A stretch of DNA of 64,000 nucleotides from Nicotiana tabacum (taxonomy: Eukaryota > Streptophyta > Magnoliopsida > Solanales > Solanaceae): NCBI RefSeq assembly GCF_000715075.1, contig NC_134082.1:209693948-209757947 (forward strand). The letters run 5' to 3'. This document shows positions 12,327 through 25,198 of the stretch, in pieces (within the stretch, counting starts at the first letter, position 1; each line of letters begins with the position of its first letter). The notes under the pieces were generated by a model. That model was not told the origin of the DNA. It made no database searches and saw only the letters and a list, made by a program, of their open reading frames with translations. Both the position numbers and the translations under genes were made by a program.

Positions 12327-12717
12327 CAATGAGAAGAAAACCTAGTTTAGTCTTTAAGTTCTTTTAGGAATGATATTTGGGCTTGGTATTGGGTCCATGG
12401 GAATTGTGTGATGGCTAATTGGGTTAGTCTGGACTATTGGAGAGTGGGCTAATGAAAGAGGATGGGTTGGCCGAAATTAGTAGGATTTTTCCTTCTTTAA
12501 ATTAATTTCTTTGGGCTTATTTATAATAATAACTTGGACTAAAAATTTAATACTTTAAACATACAAAATCTAATATTTATATATTTTATAATATTAATAT
12601 AGCATTATTTTAAGCAAAATTATTGAAAATCAAGAACTATATAAAATAACTTGTCCAAGGTATTAAAGATCGAGAAACACAAAGAAATTAATTGAAGGAA
12701 AGACAGGACAAAATTGG

Positions 12718-15290
12718 TGTCACGACACTAAACCCAGACCCGATCGTGATGGCGCCTCTCGTGAAGACTAGGCAAGTCGACACATTTCCAATTCTATTTT
12801 AAGCAATTAAACAATAAGCGTTTAGTGTTAAACATGACATAAATCCAAAAGTAAGCAGTGACAGTACAATTGCGGAAGATAAACCCAACACAACCCGATA
12901 TCGGGGTGTCACTAGTCATGAGCATCTATCAATACACTACAAGTCTGAAATGCCTACTAAACTATTACAGAATAACTGATAAAGAGATAGAAATGAGATA
13001 AAGGGGGAGAAACGCGGGACTGCGGATGCCAAGCAGCTACCTCGTGGACTCCGAAGTCTGCCGGAAGCTCTCAACTCGCGCTAACAGGATCAACAACGCC
13101 TGAATCTGCACACAGGGTGCAGGGAGTAAAGTGAATACTCCAACTTAGTGAGTAATAATCATAAATAAACGACTGAGAGATATGAAAACACGTAAGGCAC
13201 ATTACAGGCTATAGTGAAGCAGTAAAACCAGTAGAAACAGTGAAACAGTGATAATGTGTAAAGTCATTTTTAATTCAGTTCAAACTTCATGAAATGCCTT
13301 TTTAACAATTAAGCAGGTAAATGACAGACAAATAAGATAGATAAGTACATAAAATATTGCCCCTCAGGCACAATGTCAACAATACCAGCCCCTCGGGCTA
13401 TATCTCACATCACAATGGGTACTCGCGCTCACTAGGGGTGTGCAGACTCCTGAAGGGGCCCCTTACGACCCAAGCGCAATATCAAGCCATCTCGTGGCAT
13501 CATCACTAGGCTCTAGGCCTCATATCAACAAGACATCTCATGGCGTGTAAATCTCATGCCCTTGGCCTCATAATCATAATCAGTGTTTTCTCACAACATA
13601 GGTCCTCGGCCTTACTCAGTCAGAACTTCACAGCCACTCGGGCAACAGTAAAACATAGTGCTCAGCCCAAAATATCATTTAAAACATCATTTAAGTGTTA
13701 AAGCAGAGTAAACTTGGATGAGTTATGAAAAACAGTAGAATATAGCATGACTGAGTTCAAGTATAAAGTCAAAACAATGAGGAAATATCAATAAAAATCC
13801 CCTAAGGGTTTAGATAGTTGGCACGAGGCCCAAATATGGCATTCCGACCAAAACATGATGATAGCAAATAGTTTTTAGTCAAATACAAGGTAAAATAGTC
13901 ATTCGGGACGGACTAAGTCATAACCCCAAATAGCGCACGACCTCACGCTCGTCATCTAGCGTGTGCGTCACCTCAATATAGCACCACGATGTGTAAATCC
14001 GGGGTTTCATACCCTCAGGATATCATTTACAATCATTACTCACCACAATTCGGTCCAAATCTAGCCTGCGATGCCTTTGCCCTTCGAATCGGCCTCCACT
14101 AACGTCGAATCTAACCAAAATATCACGACGTCAAAATATGCTAAGGGAACGAAGCCCAAGCGAAAATAATCAATTTATAGCATAAATTTCGAAATTACCA
14201 AAACCTGACCCCCAGGCCCACGTCTCGAATTCGATAAAATTCACATCAATAGATTCCTCATCTCTCCATGAGTTCATACATATCAAAAGTACCAAAATCC
14301 GACCATAATTGGTCCCTCAAATCCTCAAGTCTAGGTATCCAATACAAAGCCCTAGTTTCCCCAATTTTAACCCTTAAATTCCATTAATTATAGCTCTAAT
14401 CTGTAAAATAATACCTTAGGAAGGTGTTTTAGGTCCAAAATCCTTACCTCAATGAAGTTCTCTTGAAATCATTTTTCAAAACCCTTCAAAAAGCTCCAAA
14501 GCCGACTTAAAATGGTGGAATAGCTCAAAAATCGCGAAGGAAATAATTTATACTTTCTGGCCCAGGGATTTCGCATCTGCAGCCAAATTCCCACTTCTGC
14601 GGTACAGCTTCTACGGTCAAGACCACCACATCTACGGTCCTCACTTAAGTCACCAAAACGCATCGGCGATGCATTGCCCGCACATGCGCCATCGCATGTG
14701 CGGCTCCTGAACCGCTTCTGCGGCTCCAGCCTAAATCCGCTTCTGCGACCAATCTTCCGCATTTGCGGCGTTGCACCTGCGGTCCCCAATCCGCAGGTGC
14801 GAAAACAACAGAAACAGCAAATCTGCAGCATTCACCAAACTCCCAATCTCTCCGTCAACCATTCGAAATCACCCCGAGGCCTCCAGGACCTCAACCAAAA
14901 ATACAAACTTAACCCATAACCTTATTCAAACTTGTACCAATCTTTAAAACACCTCAAACATCATCGAATCAACCAAAACACATCGAATTCAAGCCTAAGT
15001 CTCCAAAATCTTCCGAATTCCACTTTTGATAAAAAAACCAACCAAACCACGTCCGAATGACCTGAAACTTTGCACACACATCCCAAATGACACCACAGAA
15101 CTACTACAACTCTCGGAATTCCATTCCGACCCCTATATCAAAATCTCACCTATCACCCAGAAATCGCCAAAATACCAACTTCACCAATTCAAGCCTAAAT
15201 CTACTCCGAACTTCCAAAACTCATTCCGATCACGCTCCTAAGTCTCAAATCACCTTCCGAAGTTATCCGAACCATCAGAACTCACATCCG
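12718..15290 (-). repeat. LTR-A copy 1 (Tekay-like), truncated
   Basis: Antisense LTR of the chromovirus family. Compared with the copy at 19060-21772 it lacks about 230 bp at its high-coordinate side: the LTR sequence up to CTCACATCCG is joined directly to gag sequence ATAAACAGAC at about 15290, so the PPT and all of pol are deleted. A candidate TATA (complement AGTATAAATT) lies at 14545-14555. Plus-strand ORFs at 14674-15455 are artefacts of LTR composition. Confidence 0.85.
14678..14703. other. LTR-A CpG-rich hairpin
   Basis: An 11-bp perfect stem (CCGCACATGCG with CGCATGTGCGG) and a 4-nt CCAT loop. The same site recurs in the other LTR-A copies at 20953-20978, 50474-50499 and 55981-56006. 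The last copy has a paired A-T to C-G change. A second perfect 10-bp stem (GCACCTGCGG with CCGCAGGTGC) follows at 14773-14800. Confidence 0.7.
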
Positions 15291-15605
15291 ATAAACAGAC
15301 TCAATCTCCCGAGCAATGATTACAACCTCCTCAAAGGTAGCACCAATCACCCTCTCCATGGTCAAGAGAATACGAAGCTGATAAGTGAGACCATCAACAA
15401 ACCAACTAATCCTCTATCTATCTGTCGGAACCAACCAAATAGCATGACGAGCTAACTCAGAGAACCTCATCTCATACTGTTTTACAGTCATCTCTCCCTG
15501 ACGCAACCACTCAAACTACCTGCGCATCTGCTCTCTGCGAGACTGTGGCACATACTTCTCCAGAAAATGAACGGAGAACTGCTACCAGGTAAGGGGTGTT
15601 GCACC
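15291..15605 (-). pseudogene. Tekay-like gag fragment
   Basis: Antisense gag piece equal to the part around 17887-18203 in the longer copy, with stops. Its right end GCACC (15601-15605) is the target site of the Ogre insertion. Gag continues at 47776-47780 (TCACC) on the other side. It shares several derived bases with the copy at 24893-25183 that the copy at 17887 lacks, so those two come from a duplicated segment. Confidence 0.85.
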
Positions 15606-15946
15606 TGTCACACCTCCTTTTTCCGCCCCTGCGAGGGGTGAAGGAGTTTTTTTTCCAATTAAAGGACAATCGAAACGGAATTTGTTTATTTATTTCAGAG
15701 TCGCCACTTAGGAGATTTAGGGTGTCCCAAGTCAACAATTTAATCCCGAATCGAGGAAAAGAATATCTCTGTATTACAGTCCGCGAACCAGAAATCCGGA
15801 TAAGGAATTCTGTTAACCCGGGAGAAGGTGTTAGGCATTCCCGAGTTCCGTGGTTCTAGCACGGTAGCTTAACTGTCATATTCGGCTTATTTATCTGATT
15901 TTATACAAGTATGGACTTATGTGCAGATTTAAACTCTTTACCGCTT

Positions 15947-15984
<38 letters not shown>

Positions 15985-17349
15985 TTACAGGGAATTGCAA
16001 CGTTGTGAAAATGTATCTCGAACCGCGTCACAATCAATGTACTCGTGGTCGTCGACACACTTTGACTCCGTTGAGATTTGGATTTGGGTCACATAAATGT
16101 GCACCCGAGTTTAAGAAAATTAAATTATTAAAGGCGCTCCTAAAGCGACTAGCGTATCATTTACTTTAGGTAGGGCCGTGAAATTCTGCTAAACGGTCCA
16201 TCCCGAAGTCTAAGCAATTTTAAAGCAAATATTTACTGAGGGCCCCGCAATTTTGTATTTTTATTCGGCGAGGCTCATCTCATTCTTATTTTTTAAAAGG
16301 AATTTGCAACGTCATAGGCACGCATCTCGAACCACGTCACAATCGATGTACCCATGATTAGAGACACATTTCGACTCCGCTGAGATTTGGATTTGGGTCA
16401 CATAAATGTGCACCCGAGTTTAAGAAAGTAAGATTAATTAAGGCGCGTCCTAATGAAACTACGTATTGTTGTTATAGAAAAAAAGCCGTGAAAATTTCAC
16501 TAAACGGCCAAATCCAAAGTCTAGTCAATGGTTATATATTTATTGAGGGCCCCAACGATGTATGAATTATTTGGCGAGGCTCGTCTCATTTTTTATTTAA
16601 AGGGTCGTCCTATAGTGGCAATGTTTTCAATTGAGTTTGTCTCTAATAATGAAAGAAGAAGAACGCTCCAACTTTATTTACATGCTTACAAGTTAGTTAT
16701 AGTCGGGTTCCGAATATGATTTGCAAGATCCGAACATGAACGCGTATATGGGCAGTCGTTTAGATATTACGGGCCCAGGCCCAATGTGCATAACGTGAAA
16801 CTCGACCTGGGCCATCCTTATTCCAATTGGGCCTAGTTAACCTATTTTGTATATGTTTGACATTTATAAGGGGGCTGAAATGTAAAGTAATGTACTGCTT
16901 GTCTAATCAAGCCATATTCCTACCAACTTAAAAACAGGCCATTTGTTTAAGGAAGTAACTATTGGGTACCTAACATGCTTCTTGACAAACAATAATGAAC
17001 TAATAGAACATGGCTACTACAACATTAGTCCCTTTTAATTATAAGCAACACATAGAGTTCTTCAACTAAATGATATGTATAAAGGTTCAGTTACATCACA
17101 GCTAACTACATAGTTCTATTAGAGAAAGCGAACTATCATACATACAACTAATGTTCAGTATATTTCTAAAGTGAATCCAAAATAACTTCAACTCTTCATT
17201 TCTTGGTATTCATGCTTCAAATTTCAGCCTACATTGATCAGTATATCAGTGGTGTACCTGTTATTTGGGAGAGCAAGAGAAGAAGAGGAATGATCTGTGG
17301 AAACAGTAGCATACACAGCAACAACAGCAACAAGAGAAGCAGCACTCAG
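15606..17349 (-). repeat. LTR-B fragment (Ogre)
   Basis: The first 1.74 kb, in plus-strand order, of the antisense Ogre LTR, starting TGTCACACCTCC. It breaks at GCAGCACTCAG and joins Tekay gag sequence. It carries the internal repeat of about 310 bp seen in full LTR-B copies (GGATTTGGGTCACATAAATG appears twice) and a (TTA)n run near 15946-15984. Since its left edge has the target sequence GCACC, this is probably the original 3' LTR edge of the inserted Ogre. Confidence 0.88.
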
Positions 17350-18858
17350 GTCTAGCTGGAAGTGCATAGAAACGCGCCTGACCGCCACCTGATCGACCTC
17401 CCCTCCAGAGTGTCCACTAGTTGACTGACCTGCACCTCTAGCTGGCTGGGCAGGTGGTAGTGAAGTAATTGGCACTGAAGCCGATGGCTGATTCCTCTAC
17501 TAAGATAAACTCGCAAGACGACGAGGGCACTGCCTCCACATACAACCCATCTCTCCACACTCATAGCAATTCCTGGGTGCTGGAGAAGGGGAATGAAGGG
17601 AACCCCTAACACCAGAATGACTAGCAGATGCACCTGGAATAGAGGAGCCCTGAACTGATGGAGCACGGGACGAACTCTGAGCTGGAAGGGCACTAAGTGA
17701 TGACTGGCCCTGACGAGAACTGTGATAACTATGACCCGATGACGTCCCATAATAACCTAGGCGAGCTGGCTGAGCATGTATGAATGAATGGCTTCTGTCG
17801 TGCTGAAACTAACGTCTCGAAGGAGCACCACTATAACTACCAGATCCTCGAGGCCTCTTGGCCTCCCTCTCCTCTCACTCCTGGCGATAAACAGACTCAA
17901 TCTCCCGAGCAATGATTACAACCTCCTAAAAGGTAGCACCAATCACCCTCTCCATGGTCATGAGAATACGAAGCTGATAAGTGAGGCCATCAACAAACCT
18001 CCTAATCCTCTATCTATCTGTCGGAACCAACCAAATAGCATGACGAGCTAACTCAGAGAACCTCATCTCATACTATTTTATAGTCATCTCTCCCTGACGC
18101 AACCACTCAAACTACATGCGCAGCTCCTCTATGTGAGACTGCGGCACATACTTATCCAAAAAGAGAACGGAGAACTGCTGCCAGGTAAGGGGTGCTGCAC
18201 CAACAGGCCTACGCCTCTCAAAAGTCTCCCACCAAGTGAAGGCAGCTCCAGAAAACTGATAAGTAGTGAAAGCGACCCCACTGGTCTCCAGAATACCCGC
18301 TGTACGAAGCATCCTATAACATTTATCCAAGAAACCCTAGGCATCCTCGCCCTCTACACCAATGAAAGTCGGAGGCTGAAGTCTACCAAACCTTTCCAAC
18401 CTATGCTGCTCGTCCTCTAGCATGGAAGGAACTACATAGTCTTGAGCAGCTGCAACCGGCTGGGCTAGATGTGCCCCCAGCGTCTGAAGTCCCTGCAAGA
18501 CCTGCTCAGGTGTGCGGGTGCGGGGATTCTGATTGCCTCCCTTGGCCTGAGAAGTAGCTGCGGCTATAGAAACTGAGACCGCCTGAGCTAGGCCAGTGCA
18601 AACTGATAAGATCTAAGCCAAGGCCTCCTGAAGACCCGGAATCACAATGGGCACAGTTGGTGCCTGAGTTGGTGCTGCTGGAGCATCCATAACTGGGACC
18701 TGATCATGAACTGGGGCAGCTAGTGGATCTGCAGGTGCTGCCTTAGCTGCTGTGCAGGCCACACCTCTGCCCCTACCACAACCACGACCGCATCCTCGGC
18801 CTCTAGTGTCCACAACTGGTGGTCGTCCATCCTGGCCGGTAGCGCGTGTCCTCACCAT
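17350..18858 (-). pseudogene. Tekay-like gag, degenerate
   Basis: Antisense Gag read from the ATG at 18858 (MVRTRATGQ, then an [12 protein letters not shown] basic stretch and a Pro/Ala linker). The retrotransposon gag core is in 18112-18360 (MLRTAGILETSGVAF, then TFERRR and FLDKYVP). The C-terminal zinc knuckle at about 17510-17570 reads CYECGEMGCMWRQC, where the CCHC histidine is replaced by cysteine. Several in-frame stops interrupt it. It is broken at 17350 by LTR-B sequence. Gag would coat the RNA genome in the particle; this copy cannot. Confidence 0.88.
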
Positions 18859-19059
18859 CTATGAGAGAATAGAATGACAGAAGTTTAGTACCCGGATCAA
18901 CAAATTCGCACGACAAGAATTTCAAGAATATGAAGATTTTCCTAAAGGTTTTGCAGTCTCTCGAAGATAAATACAGACGTCTCTGTACCGATCCGCAAGA
19001 CTCCACTTAACCTGCTCATGACTCGTGAGACCTATGTAACCTAGGCTCTAATACCAACT
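18859..19059 (-). other. Tekay-like 5' leader with PBS
   Basis: Leader between gag and LTR. The complement next to the LTR reads TGGTATTAGAGCCTAGGTT (about 19039-19057), a near match to the initiator-Met tRNA primer site, separated from the LTR by a few bases. Confidence 0.8.
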
Positions 19060-21772
19060 TGTCATGACCCTAAACCCGGACCTGGTCATGATGGCGCCTC
19101 TCGTGAAGACAAGGCCAACCGACACATTTCCAATTCAGTTTTAAGCAATTAAACAATAAGAATTTACTCTTAAACATGATGTAACTAGTCATGAGCATCT
19201 ATCAATACGCTACAAGTTTGAAATGCCTACTAAACTATTTTAGAATAATTGATAAAGAGATAGAAATGAGATAAAGGGGGAGAAACATGGGACTCTGGAC
19301 GCCAAGCAGCTACCTCGTGGACTCCGAAGTCTGCCGGGAGCTCTCAACTCGCGCTGACAGGATCAGCAACGCTTGAATCTGCACACGGGGTGCAGGGAGT
19401 AAAGTGAGTACTCCAACTCAGTGAGTAATAATCATAAATAAACGACTGAGAGATATGAAAACACGTAAGGCACATTACAGGCTATAATGAAGCAGTAAAA
19501 CTAGTAGAAATAGTGAAACAATGATAATGTGTAAAGTCATTTTTAAACAGTTCAAACTTCATGAAATGCCTTTTTAACAATTAAGCAGGTAAATGATAGA
19601 AAAATAAGATAGGTAAGCACATAAAGGATTGCCCCTCGGGCACAATGTCAACAATACCAGCCCCTCGGGCTATATCTCACGTCACAATGGGTACCCGCAC
19701 TCATTAGGGTGTGCAGACTCCTGGAGGGGCCCCTTACGGCCCAAGCACAATATCAAGCCATCTCGTGGCATCATCACTAGGATATCGGCCTCATATCAAC
19801 AAGCCATCTCGTGGCGTGTAAATCTCATGCCCTCGACCTCATAATCATAATCAGTGTTTCCTCACAACATAGGTCCTCGGCCTTATTCAGTCATAACCTC
19901 ACAGCCACTCGGGCAACAATAAAACATAGTGCTCAACCCAAAATATCATTTAAAACATCATTTAAGTGTTAAAGTAGAGTAAACATGGCTGAGTTATGAA
20001 AAACAGTAGAATATAGCATGACTGAGTTCAAGTATAAAGTTAAAACAATGAGGAAATATCAATAAAAATCCCCTAAGGGTTTAAATAGTTGGCACGAAGC
20101 CCAAATATGGTATTCCGCCCAAAACATGATGATAGCAAATAGTTTTTGGTCAATTACGAGGTAAAATAGTCATTCGGGACGGACTAAGTCACAATCCCAA
20201 ATAGTGCACGACCTCACGCTCGTTATCTAGCGTGTACGTCACCTCAATATAGCACCACAATGTGTAAATCCGGGGTTTTATACCCTCAGAACATCATTTA
20301 CAATCATTACTCACCTCAATCTAGTCCAAATCTAGCCCGCGACGTCTTTGCCCTTCGAATCGGCCTCTAGTCACGTCGAATCTAACTAAAATCAGAATCA
20401 CGACGTCAATATATGCTAAGGGAACGAAGCCCAAGCGAAAATAATCAATTTATAGCATAAATCCCAAAATTACCAAAACCTGATCCCTGGGCCCACGTCT
20501 CGAATTAGATAAAATTCACACCAATAGATTCCTCATCTCCCCATGAGTTCATACATATCAAAAGTACCAAAATCCGACCATAAATGGTCCCTCAAATCCT
20601 CAAGTCTAGGTCTACAATACAAAGCCATAGTTTCCCCAATTTTAACCCTTAAATTCCATTAATTATAGCTCTAATATGTAGAATAATACCTTAGGAACGT
20701 GTTTTAGATCCAAAATCCTTACCTCAATGAAGTTCTCTTGAAATCATTCTTCAAAACCATCCAAAAAGCTCAAAAGCCGACTTAAAATGGCGGAATAGCT
20801 CAAAATCGCGAAGGAAACAATTTATACTTTCTGGCCCAGGGATTTCGCATCTGCAGCCAAATTCCCGCTTCTGCGGTATTGCTTCTACGGTCAAGACCAC
20901 CACATCTACGGTCCTCACTTAAGTCACCAAAACCGCATCGGCGATGCATTGTCCGCACATGCGCCATCGCATGTACGGCTCCTGAACCGCTTCTACGGCT
21001 CCAGCCTAAATTCGCTTCTGCGACCAATCTTCTGCATTAACGGCATTGCACCTGCGGTCCCCAATCCTTAGGTGCAGAAAAAACAGAAACAGCAAATATG
21101 CAGCATTCACCAAACTCCCAATCTCTCCGTCAACCATTCGAAATCACCCCGAGGCCCCCGGGACCTCAACCAAAAATACAAACTTAACCCATAACCTTAT
21201 TCAAACTTGTACCAATATTCAAAACACCTCAAACAACATTGAATCAACCAAAACACATCGAATTCAAGCCTAAGTCTCTAAAATCTTCCGAATTCCGCTT
21301 TTGATCAAAAACCCAACCAAACCACGTCCGAATGACTTGAAACTTTGCACACACATCCCAAATGACACCACGAAACTACTACAACTCTCGAAATTCCATT
21401 ACGACCCCGATATCAAAATCTCACCTATCACCCGAAAATCGCCAAAATACCAACTTCACCAATTCAAGCCTAAATCTACTCCGAACTTCTAAAACTCATT
21501 CCGATCACACTCCTGAGTTTCAAATTACCTTCCAAAGCTATGTGAACCATCAGAACTCACATCCGAGCCCTCTAATACATAAATCAACATCCGATTGACT
21601 TTTTCAACTTAAGCTTCCTCAAAAGAGACTAAGTGTCTCAAGCCTTATCAAATCCTTTCCGAACCTGAGCCAACTAACCAAATCACACATAAAACCGATA
21701 GACAAAGAAATAAGAAGCAGAGATGGGTAAAATAGAGTGGTAATTCATGAGACGACTGGCCGGGTCATCACA
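19060..21772 (-). repeat. LTR-A copy 2, full length
   Basis: A 2713-bp antisense LTR from TGTCATGACCC to GGGTCATCACA. It has a PBS on its low-coordinate side and a PPT on its high-coordinate side, so it served as 5' LTR for gag on the left and 3' LTR for pol on the right. This shared-LTR layout comes from recombination. It carries the hairpin at 20953-20978 and small CTCG-loop hairpins at 19630-19915. Confidence 0.9.
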
Positions 21773-21789
21773 TCCTTCCCAACTTAAAC
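21773..21789 (-). promoter_or_regulatory. Polypurine tract, Tekay-like
   Basis: The complement reads AAGTTGGGAAGGATG directly before the LTR start TGATGACCC. This is the normal place for plus-strand priming. Confidence 0.8.
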
Positions 21790-24390
21790 TAATGTTCGTC
21801 CTCGAACGAGTCAAGAAACATACTTGAAGCCTCAAACATGTGAGGATATCTGCTCCGCATCTCTCGCTCAGTCTCTCAGGTAGCCTCTTCCACAGGCCGA
21901 CCTTTTCACTGCACTTTCACTAAAGCTATATCCTTTGATCTCAATTTTCGAACCTGACGCTCCAAAATAGCTGCTGGCTCCACATCATAAGTCAAATCAC
22001 CATCCAACTAAACTGTACTGAAATCCAGAACATGAGACGGATCCCTTATATACTGCTAGAGCATAGAAACATGAAATACCGGATGCACACTCGAAAGGCC
22101 CAATGAACCGAGGACTCAATTTACCCTTCTTCCCAAATCTCATGACACCCTTCATGGGCGAAACCTTCAACAGAACCTTCTCTCCAACCATGTAGGACAC
22201 ATCCTAGATCTTCCTGTCAGCATAACTCTTTTATCTCGACTGCGCTGTACGAAGCCTCTCATGAATTACCTTCACCTTTTCTTAATCATCCTGCACCAAG
22301 TCTGTCCCCAATATCCTAGTGTCAACTAGCTCGAACCAACCAACTGGAGATTTACACCGCCTCCCATACAAAGCCTCATATGGGGCCATCTGAATACTTG
22401 ACTGGTAGATGTTGTTATAAGCAAATTCTGCAAGAGGTAGAAACTGATCCCATGACCCTTCGAAATCAATAACACAAACATGTAGCATGTCCTCCAATAT
22501 CTGAATAGTGTGCTCGGACTGCCCATCCGTCTGAGGGTGAAAATCTATGCTCAACTCAACCTGAGTACCCAATTCTCGTTGCACAGACCTCCAAAACTGT
22601 GAAGTAAACTGAGTGACCCTATCTGAAATAATGGAAACTGGGACACCATGCAAAAAAAATCTCCTGTATATAGATCTCTGCCAACCGTTCTGAAGAATAA
22701 GTATTACACACAGGAATGAAGTGCGCGGACTTGGTCAACCGATCCACAATCACCCAAATAGCATCGAACTTTTTCAAATTCCATGGAAGTCCAACTACAA
22801 AGTCAATTATGACCCGCTCCCACTTCCACTCTAGAATATCCATCCGCTGTAGCAAGCCACCCGGTCTCTGATGCTCATATTTCACCTGCTGACAATTGAG
22901 ACACCGAGCTACAAATCCTACAATGTCTTTGTTCATTCTTATCCACCAATAATGCTGCCTCAAATTTTGATACATCCTTGCGGAACCCGAATGAATGGAA
23001 TACCGCGAGCTTTGGGCCTCTTCCAGAATCAACTCCCGAAGCCCATTTATATTAGGCACACAAATTGGGCCCTACATCCTCAACACCCCATCATCGTCAA
23101 TAGTCACATCTCTAGCATCATCGTGCTAAACTCTGTCCTTAAGGACAAGCAAATGCGGATCATCATACCGGCACTCTCTGATGCGATCATATAAGGAAGA
23201 TCGAGAAACCACACAAGCTAATACCCGACTGGGCTTTGAAATATCCAACCTCACAAACCGATTGGCTAAGGCCTGAACATCAACTGCAAGAGGTCTCTCC
23301 CCAACTAGAATGTATGCCAAACTACCCATACTCACCGCCTTTCGGCTCAAAGCATCGGCTACCACATTGGCCTTCCCCGGGTGGTACAACATAGTGATAT
23401 CGTAATCCTTTAGCAACTCCAACCATCTCCGTTGCCTCAAATTAAGATCCTTCTGCTTGAACAAGTGCTGGAGGCTACGATTATCAGTAAACACCTCACA
23501 AGACACATCATACAAGTAATGTCTCCAAATCTTCAATGCCTGAACTATGGAAACCAACTTCAAATCATGAATGGGGTAGTACTGCTCATGGAGTTTCAAC
23601 TGACGAGAAGCATAAACAATAACTCTACCCTCCTACATCTATACACAACCAATACCACTTCTTGAAGCATCACAATACACGATATATGAACCTGAAGGTG
23701 ATGGCAAAACTAACACTGGAGCTATGATCAAGGCTGTCTTGAGCTTTTGAAAGCTCTCTTCACACTCATCCGACCATACAAATGAAGCACCCTTCTGAGT
23801 CAACTTGGTCAAGGGCGATGCGATAGATGAGAATCCCTGAACAAACCGGCGATAATAGCCTGCCAAACAAAGAAAACTACAAATCTCTATGGCTGAGGAC
23901 GGTCTAGGATAACTCTGAACCGCCTCTATCTTCTTCTGATCAACTTGGATACCCCCACTGGACATTACGTGCCCCAAGAAAGACACCGAATTGAGCTAGA
24001 ACTCACACTTGGAGAATTTTGCATATAGCTTCTCCTCCCTCAATCTCTGCAACACAACTCTTAAATGCTCAGCGTGCTCCTCCTAACTATGCGAATATAC
24101 CAGAATATCATCAATGAAGACTATGACAAATGAGTCGAGATAAGGCTGGAACACGTTGTTCATCAAATGTATGAATGCTGCTGGGACATTAGTCAGCCCA
24201 AAAGACATCACCAAGAACTTATAATAACAATATCGGATCCTGAAAGCTATCTTAAGAATATCCGAGTCCCTCATTTTCAACTGGTGATAACCTGAACGAA
24301 GATCAACCTTGGAGAACAGTCTCGCTCCTGAAGCTGGTCGAATAAATCACCAATGCGAGGCAAAGGATACTTGTTCTTAACTGTTACCTT
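21790..24390 (-). pseudogene. Tekay-like pol (RT, RNase H, integrase, chromodomain), degenerate
   Basis: Antisense pol split by many stops. From high to low coordinates it shows RT (KNKYPLPRI near 24370, FIDDILVYS near 24100), RT thumb and RNase H ([24 protein letters not shown] near 23650; [13 protein letters not shown]), the integrase zinc region ([25 protein letters not shown]), the catalytic core ([12 protein letters not shown] through FHPQTDGQSE), the integrase C-terminal GEKVLLKVSPMKGV and a ruined chromodomain (21790-21990). The chromodomain places it among chromoviruses; Tekay/Del is my clade estimate. The N-terminal RT, protease and linker are missing because RT is fused to gag at 24390. 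Confidence 0.88.
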
Positions 24391-25183
24391 GATCGACCTC
24401 CCTCCAGAGCGACCACTAGCTGACTGACCTACACCTCTAGCTGGCTGGGCATGTGGTGGTGAAGTAATTGGCACCGAAGCCGATGGCTGATTCCTCTGCT
24501 AAGATAAACTCGCAAGACGATGAGGGCACTGCCTCCATATATGACCCATCTCTCCACACTCATAGCAACTCCTGGGTGCTGGAGAAGGGGACTGAAGGGA
24601 ACCCCTAGCACCTGAATGACTAACAGATGCACCTGGCATAGAGGAGCCCTGAACTGATGGAGCACGGGACGAACTCTAAGCTGGAAGGGCACTAAGTGAT
24701 GACTGGACCTGACGAGAACTGTGATAACTATGACCCGATGACGCCTCATAATAACCTAGGCGAGCTGGCTGAGCATGTCTGAATGGATGGCCTCTGTCGT
24801 GCTGAAACTAACCTCTCGAAGGAGCACCACTATAACTACCAGATCCTCGAGGCCTCTTGGACTCCCTCTCCTCTTGCTCCTAGCAATAAACAGACTTAAT
24901 CTCCCGAGCAATGATTACAACCTCCTCAAAGGTAGCACCAATCACCCTCTCTATGGTCATGAGAATACGAAGCTGATAAGTGAGACCATCAACAAACCTC
25001 CTAATCCTCTATCTATCTGTCGGAACCAACCAAATAGCATGACGAGCTAACTCAGAGAACCTCATTTCATACTGTTTTACAGTCATCTCTCCCTGACGCA
25101 ACCACTCAAACTACCTGCGCATCTGCTCTCTGTGAGACTGTGGCACATACTTCTCCAGAAAATGAACGGAGAACTGCTACCAG
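24391..25183 (-). pseudogene. Tekay-like gag fragment fused to pol
   Basis: Antisense gag part including the CCHC knuckle (here CYECGEMGHIWRQC, histidine kept) joined at 24390 to RT sequence, with protease and the start of RT deleted. It ends at CTACCAG, 22 bases short of the Ogre target site seen at 15605, and then meets Ogre PBS sequence. Comparison with 15291-15583 shows only about 7 differences in roughly 290 bases, which supports a segmental duplication. Confidence 0.85.
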
Positions 25184-25198
25184 CAGAGTCGCCAGAGC
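25184..25198 (-). other. Stray Ogre PBS remnant
   Basis: CAGAGTCGCCAGAGC is the same sequence that lies next to the Ogre 5' LTR at 43515-43529 (there CGGAGTCGCCAGAGC). It is on the outer side of what should be the 3' LTR, so this LTR once had an Ogre interior on its left too. This marks a tandem or recombined ancestor. Confidence 0.8.

Larger units (their letters stand above)
10034..12717 (-). repeat. 3' LTR of element C (Tat/Ogre-like), interrupted
   Basis: Read on the minus strand, this LTR would begin TGTTGATACCCAAT (its first bases lie at 56824-56811, beyond the nested block) and end near AGTATAACA at 10034. The 9 bases left at 56816-56824 join 12717 when the block and one ATTGG are removed, which identifies both pieces as one LTR. 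The inner part (10090-10135) resembles the end of LTR-B, with GAGTTGCCACC against GAGTCGCCACT. A hAT-like insertion occupies 11465-12318. The low-coordinate end is an estimate. Confidence 0.65.

Noticed and set aside
14674..15455. Plus-strand ORFs in LTR-A (also 21046-21598, 50567-51028, 56077-56636)
   Set aside because: Recurrent in LTR copies because the LTR is C-rich; they lie antisense to transcription and differ by frameshifts between copies.
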